Shown in pieces: positions 8,322 to 16,871 of a DNA stretch of 64,000 nucleotides. The notes under the pieces are model-generated. The model was not told the DNA's origin, did not search any database, and worked only from the letters and a program-made list of their open reading frames with translations. The stretch lies in the NCBI RefSeq assembly GCF_003751785.1, contig NZ_RKIE01000003.1, positions 186,001-250,000 of the forward strand, in the 5' to 3' direction. The translations under genes and the position numbers were made by a program. The stretch is from Frigoribacterium sp. PhB160. GTDB taxonomy: Bacteria; Actinomycetota; Actinomycetes; Actinomycetales; Microbacteriaceae. Each line of letters opens with the position of its first letter. The first letter of the stretch is position 1.

Positions 8322-8992
8322 TCCGAGTCGCCGTCGTCGACGACCAGCCCCTGTTCGCCTCGGGGCTGCAGATGCTCATCGAGGCGCAGCCCGACCTCAC
8401 GTGCGTCGGCACCGCCGTCGACGGTCGCGAGGCGCTCGCCCTCGTCGAGCGCGAGCAGCCCGACGTCGTGCTGATGGACCTGCGCATGCCGGTGATGAAC
8501 GGGCTCGAGGCGACCGCGCGCATCCTCGAGGGGGTCTCCTCCGACGACCTGCCACGCGTCGTCGCGCTGACGACGATCCAGCGCGACGAGGCCGTGTTCG
8601 GGGCGCTCAAGGCCGGCGCCTACGCCTTCCTCACGAAGGACGCGACGCCCGACGACGTCATCACGACGATCCGGGCCGCCTACGCCGGCGACCCGGTGCC
8701 CACGGCCGCCGCCGCCCTCGACGTGGTGCACGAGTTCGCCGTGCCGCCGACGGCGCCGCCGCGGGTCGACCCGCTCGAGCCGCTGTCGCCCCGCGAGCGC
8801 GAGATGTTCACGCTCGTCGCGCGCGGCCTCAGCAACACCGAGATCGCGACCGAGGCCTACCTCAGCGAGGCGACCGTGAAGAGCCACGTGCGCGCCGTGC
8901 TGCAGAAGCTCGGCATGCGCAACCGCGTGCAGATCGTCGTCTTCGCCTACGAGAACGGACTCGTCGACGGCACCGGCCGGAGGCGCGGGTGA
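8318..8992 (+). CDS. Response regulator, NarL/LuxR family
   Basis: 224 residues. The receiver domain has the acidic pair VVDDQ, phospho-acceptor Asp about 54 (LMDLRMP), a Thr in ALTT and Lys in FLTKDA. A GerE-type DNA-binding domain follows (LSPREREMFTLVARGLSNTEIA, then VKSHVRAVLQKLGMRNR). It is the partner of the overlapping kinase. Its 3' end contains GGAGGCGCGG (8979-8988) and overlaps the next gene by four bases (GTGA). Targets are unknown. Confidence 0.95.
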   Translation: MIRVAVVDDQPLFASGLQMLIEAQPDLTCVGTAVDGREALALVEREQPDVVLMDLRMPVMNGLEATARILEGVSSDDLPRVVALTTIQRDEAVFGALKAGAYAFLTKDATPDDVITTIRAAYAGDPVPTAAAALDVVHEFAVPPTAPPRVDPLEPLSPREREMFTLVARGLSNTEIATEAYLSEATVKSHVRAVLQKLGMRNRVQIVVFAYENGLVDGTGRRRG

Positions 8993-10020
8993 CGTCGCCC
9001 GAGCCCGTCACGCCCCGGCCCGGTGCCCGTCCGCCACGGGCGCCGCGTCCCCCTCGGGCGGCGCGTCCTCCCCGTGCGCCGCGTCCGCCGCGTGCGCCCG
9101 GTTCGCGGGAGCGCCTCGCGAAGCGCCTGACCCTCGGGGCCGTCGTCGCCGTGGTCGGGGCGGTCGTGGCCGTCGGCATCCCGGCCAACGCGGCCTGGAC
9201 CCTGCCGACCCTGCCCGACCGCGACCGCGAGGCGTGGACGATGCCGCTCGACCAGTACGTCTCGGTCGGCCAGATCGAGCTCGCCTACGCGCAGGAGCTG
9301 ATGCTCGAGCCCTGCATGGCCGAGACCACGGGCGCCGACGCGACGGTGCCGTGGCGCGACGTCGACGCCGCCGCCTACGCCGCCGAGCGTCAGCCGATCC
9401 GCGCGTTCGACCTCGCCGACGCGCGGGAGCGCGGCTACCACGTGCCCGAGACGACCGACCCGGGCGAGGCCGCGTGGCGGGAGTTCCAGCTGCGGCAGAC
9501 CTCGGCCGCCGAGACGACCGCCCGTGACGCGTGCCTCGACGAGCTCTACTCGCAGCACCCCGAGCTGCTCTCGGGCGCGCTCGGGTCGTTCACGGGGTCG
9601 GTGAGCGACGTGGCGATCAGGCTGAGCAACGCGGCGTTCCTCGCCGCGCGGGAGGACGACGCGGTGCTCGCGACCGTGCCCGCCTGGACCGAGTGCATGG
9701 CCGGGGCCGCCGCCGTGACCGGGTTCCCGCTGGCGGCCACGCCGGCGGGCATGCCGACGCCCGAGATGGCGGCGGCCTTCGCCTCGTCCGACCCGACGAC
9801 GCGGGTCTCCGACGAGGAGATCGCCCTCGCCGGGTCCGACGCCCTCTGCCGCGAGTCGTCCGGCTACCTCGACGCGCTCTACGACGCCGAGTGGCGGCGG
9901 CAGCTCACCGTGCCCCACGACTACGGGGAGCGTCTCGCCCAGGTCGACACCGGTGCCGTGGCCGCCGCGAAGGAGACCGTGGCCCGGGCCCTGACGCGCC
10001 TCACGCCCGAGCGCCCCTGA
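8989..10020 (+). CDS. Membrane-anchored protein with Pro/Arg-rich N-terminus, unknown function
   Basis: 343 residues. Residues 1-45 are a low-complexity Pro/Arg/Ala tract (RPPRAPRPPRA repeats), followed by one transmembrane helix (about 47-66) and a large domain predicted outside the cell. That domain has four Cys (EPCMAE, DACLDE, TECMAG, DALCRE) that could form two disulfides. No family is recognised. The GTG start overlaps the response-regulator stop, so it is the third gene of the two-component operon and may be part of the sensing or response function. Confidence 0.75.
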   Translation: MTSPEPVTPRPGARPPRAPRPPRAARPPRAPRPPRAPGSRERLAKRLTLGAVVAVVGAVVAVGIPANAAWTLPTLPDRDREAWTMPLDQYVSVGQIELAYAQELMLEPCMAETTGADATVPWRDVDAAAYAAERQPIRAFDLADARERGYHVPETTDPGEAAWREFQLRQTSAAETTARDACLDELYSQHPELLSGALGSFTGSVSDVAIRLSNAAFLAAREDDAVLATVPAWTECMAGAAAVTGFPLAATPAGMPTPEMAAAFASSDPTTRVSDEEIALAGSDALCRESSGYLDALYDAEWRRQLTVPHDYGERLAQVDTGAVAAAKETVARALTRLTPERP

Positions 10021-10078
10021 CGGCCGCCGTCCCCGGGCGGCAGGCGAGCGGCCTCGAACCGCGCCTCCGGCGCCGGGG

Positions 10079-10732
10079 TCAGGGGGCGGCGCGACGACCC
10101 GTCTCGAGCAGGAGCGCGGGCAACGACTCGACGAGCAGCTCGCGACCCGGCGCGACGAACGACGGCAGCACGTAGCGGAGCAAGTCGGCGAGGCGCTCGA
10201 CCACGTCCGCCCGGCCGGTGATCGCGCCCGAGAGGGTCTGCACGCCGACGTAGGCGCCGACGAAGAAGGTCGAGGCGCGGTCGACGTCGAGGTCGGCGCG
10301 GAAGTCTCCCTCGCCGACGGCGGTGCGGACCAGCCCGCCGATCTCGTCCAGCCACTCGACGTAGGGCTCGGCGACGACGAGCTCGGGGTCGCCGCCCTCG
10401 GTGGTGAGCCGGAGGCCGGCCGAGACCATGACGTCGGTCGTGAGCTGGACCGCGAGCGACGCGCTGAGCACCGTGAGGGCCTCGGCCGCCGACGACGCGG
10501 CCGTGGTGACCGACTCGCCGAGCTCCCGCGACGACCGGTGCTGCTCGGCGATGACCGCGTTGGCGAGGGCGGCCTTCGAGCGGAAGTGGAAGTAGAGCGC
10601 ACCCTTGGTCACGCCCGCGATCTCGGCGACGCCGTCGAGCGACGTGCCGGCGTACCCGCGCGCGACGAACGCGCCCGCCGCGGCCTGCAGGATGGCCGCT
10701 CGGGTCGCCACGGCTCGCTGTTGCTGGGCCAT
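10079..10732 (-). CDS. TetR-family regulator resembling gamma-butyrolactone receptors (ScbR-like)
   Basis: 217 residues. The N-terminal helix-turn-helix is AILQAAAGAFVARGYAGTSL then GVTKGALYFHFRSKAALANAV. The ligand domain segment TTDVMVSAGLRLTTEGGDPEL and the overall length resemble ScbR/ArpA-type autoregulator receptors, more than generic TetR proteins. No butyrolactone synthase gene is nearby. The EamA exporter gene is upstream on the same strand (95-bp gap) and may be a target. Resemblance to ScbR is by pattern, so ligand class is uncertain. Confidence 0.85.
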   Translation of the reverse strand: MAQQQRAVATRAAILQAAAGAFVARGYAGTSLDGVAEIAGVTKGALYFHFRSKAALANAVIAEQHRSSRELGESVTTAASSAAEALTVLSASLAVQLTTDVMVSAGLRLTTEGGDPELVVAEPYVEWLDEIGGLVRTAVGEGDFRADLDVDRASTFFVGAYVGVQTLSGAITGRADVVERLADLLRYVLPSFVAPGRELLVESLPALLLETGRRAAP

Positions 10733-10827
10733 CTGAGCACCCTCCGGTGGGGCTCTCGACGCGCCGTCCGGATCGGTCGGGAGTCCGGCGCAGACCGGAC
10801 CGCTCTCGGACGACGGGAGAGCTGCGC

Positions 10828-11823
10828 TCAGGCTAGCGGGGTCTCCCTGGTCCGCGTCGGGTCGTCGGCCCGGGGCCCTTCCGTCGGCACCGGCCCGTCG
10901 ACCAGCACCGGCGCCGCGACCGGCTCGCCCCCGACCGGCGGAGGCGCGGTGCGGCTCCCCCGCGGAGCCCGGCTCGCGACGAGCACGCCCGCCACCACGA
11001 CGACCCCCGCGCCGAGCTCGACCAGGTCGGGCACCTCGTCGAACGCCGCCCACGACGCGAGCACGCCGACGACCGGCACGAGCATTGAGAACGGCGCGAC
11101 CGTGCTCGAGGGGTAGGTCGCCAGCAGGCGCGTCCACAGCCCGTAACCGAGCACCGTGGCGACGAGCACGACGTAGAGCAGACCGACCACGCTCGGCAGC
11201 GCCTCGGCCGTCGCGACGGTCGCGAGGCTCTCGCCGATCCGCCCTGGACCCTCGATCGCGAGCGACAACGCGAGCATCGGCACCGGCGGCACGACCGACA
11301 TCCACAGCGTGAGGTGCAACGGGTCCGGCGCGGCCGCTCGGCGCACCGCGACGTTGCCGAGGCCCCAGCCGAGCGCCGCGCAGAGCGTCAGAACGACGGG
11401 CAGCAGCGCCGCGACCTGCGACCGGTGGGCGGCGATGACGGCGAGCGCCAGCACGGCGACGCCGATGCCGATCGCCTGGCGACGCGTGATGCGCTCGCGC
11501 AGCCAGACGGCGGCGATGACGACGGTGAACGGGGCGCTGGCCTGCAGCACGAGCGACGCGAGACCCGACGGCATGCCGGCCGCCATCCCGAGGTACAGGA
11601 AGCCGAACTGCAGGATGCCCAGCCCGAGACCCACCATCAGGAGGCGCGCGACCGGGATCGCCGGACGCGGCACGAACAGCAGGGTCGGCACCGCCAGCAA
11701 CGCGAAGCGCAGCGCCACGAGGAAGATCGGCGGGAAGTGGTCGAGCGCCAGTGCCGTCATCGGGAAGTTGACGCCCCAGCACACGACGACGACGAGGGCG
11801 AGGAGGCGGTCGCGAGGAGTCAC
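10828..11823 (-). CDS. EamA-family (drug/metabolite superfamily) transporter
   Basis: 331 residues with ten predicted membrane helices in two EamA repeats (LALVVVVCWGVNFPMTALAL and LTLCAALGWGLGNVAVRR begin them). These proteins export metabolites, often amino acids or related compounds. The C-terminal 45 residues are a Pro/Gly-rich cytoplasmic tail. The start is set at GTG 11823 because family members begin directly before the first helix; GTG 11874 is also open. It is divergent from a LysR regulator (71-bp gap), which is a likely controller. Confidence 0.88.
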   Translation of the reverse strand: MTPRDRLLALVVVVCWGVNFPMTALALDHFPPIFLVALRFALLAVPTLLFVPRPAIPVARLLMVGLGLGILQFGFLYLGMAAGMPSGLASLVLQASAPFTVVIAAVWLRERITRRQAIGIGVAVLALAVIAAHRSQVAALLPVVLTLCAALGWGLGNVAVRRAAAPDPLHLTLWMSVVPPVPMLALSLAIEGPGRIGESLATVATAEALPSVVGLLYVVLVATVLGYGLWTRLLATYPSSTVAPFSMLVPVVGVLASWAAFDEVPDLVELGAGVVVVAGVLVASRAPRGSRTAPPPVGGEPVAAPVLVDGPVPTEGPRADDPTRTRETPLA

Positions 11824-11882
11824 CCCCTCAGACTGCCGGAGGCGCGGATGCAGGACCAGCGCGACTCTCGCCACCGTCCTTG

Positions 11883-11894
11883 TAGCCTCCCTTC
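11883..11894 (+). promoter_or_regulatory. Leaderless -10 of the LysR gene
   Basis: TAGCCT (11883-11888) is followed by six bases and the ATG at 11895, with no ribosome-binding site. It lies in the 71-bp region shared with the divergent EamA transporter gene. Confidence 0.55.
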
Positions 11895-12824
11895 ATGGAC
11901 GTCCGCCACCTCGACCTGCTGCGCGAGCTCGCCGAGCGCGGCAGCGTGACCGCCGTCGCCGCTGCCACGCACCGGTCGCCGAGCGCGGTGTCGCAGCAGC
12001 TGCGGACCATGCAGCGGCAGCTCGGCCTCGAGCTCGTGCGGCGGGTGGGACGCGGGGTGCAGCTGACGGAGGCGGGGACGGCCCTGGCCCGCGCCTCCTC
12101 GGCGGTGTCGACGGCGGTCGCCGAGGCGGAGGCGACCGTCGACGCCTGGCGGGCGGGGTCGGTCGGGGTGGTGAGCCTGGCGATCTTCCCGTCGGCCGCG
12201 GAGCTGCTGCTGCCCGGGCTCGTCCACCGCATGCGCGCCCACGAGCGCATCGAGCTGCAGGTCGCCGACCGCGACGTCTCCGAGGACGAGTTCGCGCGGC
12301 TCACCGCCGACGTCGACGTCGTCGTCGGGCACCGCTCCGACGGCGCCGCCCGGCCCGACCACCGGGGGCTGCGCGTCGTCCCGTTGCTGCGGGAACCTCT
12401 CGAGGTCGCGATGCCGCTCGACCACCGGCTGGCCGGGCGCAGCCGGGTCACGATGGCCGACGTCATCGGGGAGCCGTGGATCGGCGTGCCCGACGGGTAC
12501 CCGATCGACCGGGTGCTGACCGCGATGGCGCTGCAGTCGGGCGTCGCTCCGCGGTTCGTGCACCGCACCGTCCACCTGCCGCTGATCGAGAACCTCGTGG
12601 CGGCGGGGCTCGGCGTCGCCCTCGTGCCGCGGCACACGTCGGCGCGGCGGGCCGCCGGGCGCTTCCACCTTGCGACGCTCGAGGACGTGCGGGCCGGCCG
12701 GTGGGTCGAGGCGCTCCTGCGACCGGAGCGGGCAGCACGCCCGGCCGTGCAGCGGGTGCTCGACGAGATCCGGGCCGAGGCGGCGGCGGCCGAGGCCGCG
12801 TCCGAGGAGGCGCGGCGCGGCTGA
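11895..12824 (+). CDS. LysR-family transcriptional regulator
   Basis: 309 residues. The N-terminal winged helix-turn-helix reads LDLLRELAERGSVTAVAAAT then SPSAVSQQLRTMQRQLG, followed by a periplasmic-binding-protein-like effector domain (residues 90-295). The divergent arrangement with the EamA transporter suggests it senses that transporter's substrate or an analogue. The gene contains GGAGGCGCGG in both orientations (12089-12098 and, at its 3' end, 12806-12815). It converges on the M23 peptidase gene. Confidence 0.92.
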   Translation: MDVRHLDLLRELAERGSVTAVAAATHRSPSAVSQQLRTMQRQLGLELVRRVGRGVQLTEAGTALARASSAVSTAVAEAEATVDAWRAGSVGVVSLAIFPSAAELLLPGLVHRMRAHERIELQVADRDVSEDEFARLTADVDVVVGHRSDGAARPDHRGLRVVPLLREPLEVAMPLDHRLAGRSRVTMADVIGEPWIGVPDGYPIDRVLTAMALQSGVAPRFVHRTVHLPLIENLVAAGLGVALVPRHTSARRAAGRFHLATLEDVRAGRWVEALLRPERAARPAVQRVLDEIRAEAAAAEAASEEARRG

Positions 12825-12893
12825 CGCCGACCGGGCAGGTCCGCCGGGCGGCCCGGCCGGCGACCACGGGAACCTCTGCCGCGTGACCGGGCC

Positions 12894-14261
12894 TCAGCGC
12901 ACGCCCTTGCCCGCCAGGAACACGACCGGGTCGGTCGCGACCCCGCCGAGCCGCACCTCGAGGTGCAGGTGGCAGCCGGTCGAGCCGCCGGCCGTGCCGA
13001 CGCTCGCGATGTGCGCGCCCGCACCGACCGCCTGGCCGGTCGACACGTGGATGCCCGAGCGCTCCATGTGGGCGTAGGCGCTCGTGACGCCGCCGCCGTG
13101 GTCGACGACGACGAGGTTGCCGTAGCCGCTCGACGGCCCGGCGTAGGTGACCCTGCCGGCCGACACGGCGTAGATCGGGGTGCCGCAGCTCGCGCCGAAG
13201 TCGGCGCCGGCGTGCAGCTTGTACTCGCCCGTGATCGGGTGCACCCGGTAGCCGTAGGCCTGGTACGAGCTGAACGACCGGATCGCCGCGACCCAGCCGG
13301 TGCCCGGGTCGGGCTGCGTCGTGCCCGGGCCGGGGGCGCCGGGGCCCACGCCCGGGCCGGGCGCGATCGGACCCGTGCCCGGCCGCGCGCCGGCGGGCGG
13401 CGGGGTGGCCGCAGCGGCCGCCGCGGCGGCGGCGCGGTCGGCCTCGGCCTTCGCGTACGCCTGCTCGAGGGTGAGGCGGTCGTCGTGCAGGAGGGCGACC
13501 TGCGCCGCGAGGGTCGCCTTCTCGGCCTCGGCCTGCTCGACGCCCTCCCGGGCCGCCGTGCTCGTCGCCGCCGCCGCGTCGAGGGCCGCCCGCGCCTCGT
13601 CGACGAGCCGGTCGCGCTCGGCGAGGGCGACGGCGGCCTGGTCGGCGAGCGACGTCGCCAGCCGGTCGGCGGTGGTCGCCCGGTCGCGCAGGGCGGCGAG
13701 GTTCTCGCCGAGCTTCGTCGACATGCTGAGGCCCCGCAGGACCTGCTCGGCGTCGCCGCCGGAGGCCATCAGCTCGGAGGTGAGCCCGCCCCCGCCGCCG
13801 GGACGGGCCAGCAGCGCGGCCGCGTGGCCCACGACGAGCCGGGCGTCGTCGGCGTCGGCACGGGCCGCCTGGGCCTCGGCCTGCAGCGCCTCGTGCGCCG
13901 CGGAGGCCTCGTCGACGGCGGCCTGCGCGTCGCCGAGCACCTGTCCGGCGGCCTCGGCCGCCCCCTCGGCGGCGGCCGCTCGGGCGGACGCTGCCTCGAC
14001 CGCGACGGCGATCTCGGCCAGCGCGTCCTGCTTCGCCTCCTCCGACCCGCGCGCCTCGAGCACCTGCTGCCACGTCGGGGCGGCGGCGGAGGCGCTCAGC
14101 GGTGCCCCGAGCACGGCGGTGAGGGCGATGCCGAGGGCCGTGGCGCTGCCGGCCAGCGAGCGCCGGGCGCGACCGGGGACTGAGCGGGGAGTCGGGCGGG
14201 AGGGACGCGGCGAGCGCCCCTGCGGGCGCACGGGGACGGACGGATCGACGGAGTGGTGCAT
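12894..14261 (-). CDS. Secreted M23 (LytM) peptidoglycan endopeptidase with coiled coil
   Basis: 455 residues. A basic stretch and hydrophobic core ending ASAAAP (about residue 60) form a long signal peptide. Residues 65-320 are Ala/Glu-rich coiled coil, as in NlpD/EnvC-like or RipC-like hydrolase partners. A Pro/Gly linker leads to the M23 domain with KLHAGADFG (Zn ligands His and Asp) and HLHLEV. It would cut cell-wall cross-links at the cell surface. The coiled coil suggests control by a partner, for example FtsEX, but none is nearby. The ATG at 14261 is chosen; an extension to 14378 looks non-coding. Confidence 0.9.
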   Translation of the reverse strand: MHHSVDPSVPVRPQGRSPRPSRPTPRSVPGRARRSLAGSATALGIALTAVLGAPLSASAAAPTWQQVLEARGSEEAKQDALAEIAVAVEAASARAAAAEGAAEAAGQVLGDAQAAVDEASAAHEALQAEAQAARADADDARLVVGHAAALLARPGGGGGLTSELMASGGDAEQVLRGLSMSTKLGENLAALRDRATTADRLATSLADQAAVALAERDRLVDEARAALDAAAATSTAAREGVEQAEAEKATLAAQVALLHDDRLTLEQAYAKAEADRAAAAAAAAATPPPAGARPGTGPIAPGPGVGPGAPGPGTTQPDPGTGWVAAIRSFSSYQAYGYRVHPITGEYKLHAGADFGASCGTPIYAVSAGRVTYAGPSSGYGNLVVVDHGGGVTSAYAHMERSGIHVSTGQAVGAGAHIASVGTAGGSTGCHLHLEVRLGGVATDPVVFLAGKGVR

Positions 14262-14517
14262 GGTTCTCGGTCTCTGCAGGAGGGAGTCGGACGGTGGCCG
14301 GTGATCAGGCGGCCGGGGCCCGCGTCTCGGGTGACTGCGGTGGGACGAGCGTACCGGGGGGTCGCGGCGGGACGGCACCCCCGCGGTGCGGAGGAGGACG
14401 GGCAGGGACCGGGCCGGGCTGGGGAGGGACCGGCGCCTCCTCGTCTCCGCCGTCGGGGCGCCGACGCGACCTGGGGCGCCCCGCGACGCCGGTCGGCGGG
14501 CGCGGCGGCGACGCGGG

Positions 14518-14925
14518 TCAGCGGCTGCGCAGGAGCTCGAGGAACTCGTCGGCCATGGCGAGCTGCCGCTCGAGCCGGGCCCGCCGCTCGACGGTCTGCT
14601 CGATGAACGCCGCGAGCCGCTCTCGGGTGGCGTCGGGAGCCGCCTCCGAGCCCCCGCCCGCGACCGACCCGTCGCCGGTGTCGAGCGCGTCGACGACCCG
14701 CAGCAGCTCGGCCATCTCGTCGAGGCTGAACCCCAGCGGCTTCATGCGCCGGATCACCATGAGGCGCACGAAGTCGTCGTGCGTGTAGAGGCGGAAGCCG
14801 CCCTCGGTGCGCCCGGTCGGCTTGAGCAGCCCGACCTCGTCGTAGTGGCGGATGGTGCGCAGCGACATCTCGGTGCGCTCCGCGAGCTCGCCGATGTGCA
14901 TCGTCGGCACGTCCGAGGTCGTCAC
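14518..14925 (-). CDS. MerR-family transcriptional regulator
   Basis: 135 residues from GTG 14925; ATG 14901 would give the more typical N-terminus MHIGELAERTEMSLRTIRHYDE. The MerR helix-turn-helix and wing (GLLKPTGRTEGGFRLYTHDD) are followed by RMKPLGFSLDEMAELL and a coiled-coil dimerisation helix. No metal-binding Cys cluster is present. A perfect 20-bp palindrome lies 34 bp upstream, between this gene and the divergent SulP transporter, so the pair is probably regulator and target. Confidence 0.9.
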   Translation of the reverse strand: MTTSDVPTMHIGELAERTEMSLRTIRHYDEVGLLKPTGRTEGGFRLYTHDDFVRLMVIRRMKPLGFSLDEMAELLRVVDALDTGDGSVAGGGSEAAPDATRERLAAFIEQTVERRARLERQLAMADEFLELLRSR

Positions 14926-14958
14926 GAGGCGTCGCCGGTCATCGATCGTGGCCCATCT

Positions 14959-14978
14959 CTACCCTCACGTGAGGGTAG
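14959..14978. promoter_or_regulatory. MerR-type operator, perfect 20-bp palindrome
   Basis: CTACCCTCACGTGAGGGTAG reads the same on both strands and sits midway between the divergent MerR and SulP genes. ACCCTCACGTGAGGGT is typical in form for MerR-family operators. TAGGGT (14976-14981) at its right edge may be the -10 of the transporter gene, so binding would act directly on that promoter. Confidence 0.75.
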
Positions 14979-15040
14979 GGTCGAGTGCGTCGGCAGAGTC
15001 GCCGGACTCCCTCATTCTCCCTCACCACCCCCGGAGCACC

Positions 15041-16609
15041 GTGACCCTCTCCTCCTCGACCGCTCCGCCGCGCGCCGACGACACCGTCCGCGGCGTGCTG
15101 CGCTCGCCCCGCCTGCTCACCCGCGAGGCCCTCGCCGGCATCGTGACGACCCTCGCGCTCGTGCCCGAGGTCATCTCGTTCTCGGTCATCGCGGGCGTCG
15201 ACCCCATGGTCAGCCTCGTCTCGTCGGTCGTGCTGGCCGTCGTCATGTCGCTGCTCGGCGGGCGGCCCGCGATGGTGACGGCGGCGGCCGGGTCCGTCGC
15301 CCTCGTCGTCGCGCCGCTCGTCCGGGCCCACGGCGTCGAGTACGTGCTGCCGGCGGTGCTGCTCGCGGGCGTCATCCAGATCGCCTTCGGGACGGCGGGG
15401 CTGGCCCGCCTCATGCGCTTCATCCCCCGCTCGGTGATGATCGGCTTCGTCAACGCGCTCGGCATCCTCATCTTCGTGGCGCAGGTGCCGCACGTGATCG
15501 ACGTGCCGTGGGTCGTGTACCCGCTCTTCGCGCTGACGATCGCGATCGTGCTGTTCCTGCCGCGCCTCACGAAGGCCGTGCCCGCCCCGCTGGTCGCCAT
15601 CGTCGTCGTGACGGTGATCGTCGTCGCGTCGGGCCTCGACCAGGTGCGCACCGTCGGCGACGAGGGGCCGATGGGCGGCGGCCTGCCCGGGCTGACCCCG
15701 TGGCTCGTGCCGTTCTCGATCGACACGCTGATGATCGTGCTGCCGACCGCGCTGAGCATCGCCTTCGTCGGCCTCATGGAGACCCTCCTCACCGCGAAGC
15801 TCGTCGACGACATCACCGAGACCCCCTCGCACAAGGGCAAGGAGTCGTGGGCCCTCGGCGTCGCCAACATCGCCGCGGGCGCCTACGGCGGCATCGCGGG
15901 CTGCGCGATGATCGGGCAGACCGTCGTCAACGTCAAGATCGGCCGGGCCCGCACTCGGGTGTCGACGATCGCGGCGGGACTCTTCCTCCTGCTGCTCGTG
16001 ACCGGGCTCAGCACGGTGATGGCACGCATCCCGATGGTCGCCCTCGCCGCGGTGATGATGATCGTCGCGATCAGCACCGTCGACTGGCACAGCGTCCGTC
16101 CGTCGACGCTCCGTCGCATGCCCCTGCCGGAGACACTGGTCATGGTGGTCACGGTCGTCGTCGTGGTCGCGACGGGCAACCTGGCGGTCGGGGTCGCCGT
16201 CGGCGTCGTGCTGGCGATGGTGCTCTTCGCCCGTCGCGTCGCGCACGTCCTCGTCGTGCATCGCACGATCGAGAGCGCCGGAGGCGCGGATCGCCTCCCC
16301 GGCACCGCCCCGGCCCCCGACGCCGGTCGCGTCCGCTACGACGTGGTCGGGCCGCTCTTCTTCGGCAGCAGCAACGACCTCGTCGAGCACTTCGCCTACG
16401 CCGACGACGCGGCGCGGGCGGCGGAGACCGGGGAGGCGACCGTCGTGGTCGACCTGACCCGCGCCTCCGTGTGGGACGCGTCGAGCGTGGCGGCCCTCGA
16501 CTCGGTCGGGACGAAGTTCGCGGCGCACGGTCTCGGGGTCGAGTTCGTGGGGCTCGACGAGCGGAGCGGGGCGTTCCACGGCAGGCTCACCGGCCAGTTC
16601 GGGGAGTGA
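15041..16609 (+). CDS. SulP-family anion transporter with STAS domain
   Basis: 522 residues. Residues 20-410 hold the SulP transport unit with 10-14 membrane helices (REALAGIVTTLALVPEVISFSVIAGVDP begins the sulfate-transporter domain), and the C-terminal 100 residues are a STAS domain (VRYDVVGPLFFGSSNDLV, then VVVDLTRASVWDASSVAALD). Substrates of the family include sulfate, bicarbonate and dicarboxylates; the GIAGCAMIGQT segment does not settle which. The GTG start follows GGAG. Probably controlled by the divergent MerR regulator. Confidence 0.9.
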   Translation: MTLSSSTAPPRADDTVRGVLRSPRLLTREALAGIVTTLALVPEVISFSVIAGVDPMVSLVSSVVLAVVMSLLGGRPAMVTAAAGSVALVVAPLVRAHGVEYVLPAVLLAGVIQIAFGTAGLARLMRFIPRSVMIGFVNALGILIFVAQVPHVIDVPWVVYPLFALTIAIVLFLPRLTKAVPAPLVAIVVVTVIVVASGLDQVRTVGDEGPMGGGLPGLTPWLVPFSIDTLMIVLPTALSIAFVGLMETLLTAKLVDDITETPSHKGKESWALGVANIAAGAYGGIAGCAMIGQTVVNVKIGRARTRVSTIAAGLFLLLLVTGLSTVMARIPMVALAAVMMIVAISTVDWHSVRPSTLRRMPLPETLVMVVTVVVVVATGNLAVGVAVGVVLAMVLFARRVAHVLVVHRTIESAGGADRLPGTAPAPDAGRVRYDVVGPLFFGSSNDLVEHFAYADDAARAAETGEATVVVDLTRASVWDASSVAALDSVGTKFAAHGLGVEFVGLDERSGAFHGRLTGQFGE

Positions 16610-16683
16610 CGCGACCCGCGTGCGCGCGGCGGCCGATGCGCGCGGCGGCCGGGCTCCGGGCGGGGCTCGGGCGGCCGAGGCCG

Positions 16684-16760
16684 GTGTCGCGTCACGTCCT
16701 GGTCGACGCGTCGCGGCAGAACGTGACGTGACGCCCAGGACGAGACGCGAGACGGCGCAC
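16684..16760. repeat. Intergenic repeat element, copy A
   Basis: Begins GTGTCGCGTCACGT and contains GAACGTGACG with flanking inverted arms (GTCACGT/ACGTGAC and CGTCCTGG/CCAGGACG). It shares its layout and much of its sequence with the element at 30647-30717. Both copies lie between converging genes (here SulP and NlpC/P60), so a terminator or REP-like role is likely. Confidence 0.65.
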
Positions 16761-16871
16761 GGCTTCGGGCCGCCACCGGCAGGCGCGGCGTACGGCGCAC
16801 AGCGCGCGGCACCGGCGTGCAGCACCGGCGTGCAGCACCGGCGCCCGGCACCGGCGCCGGCGCCCGGCGCG

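Noticed and set aside
12843-12857. GCCGGGC-G-GCCCGGC as a terminator between LysR and M23 genes
   Set aside because: The palindrome has a one-base centre, so a hairpin would lose most of its stem; in such GC-rich DNA it may be chance.
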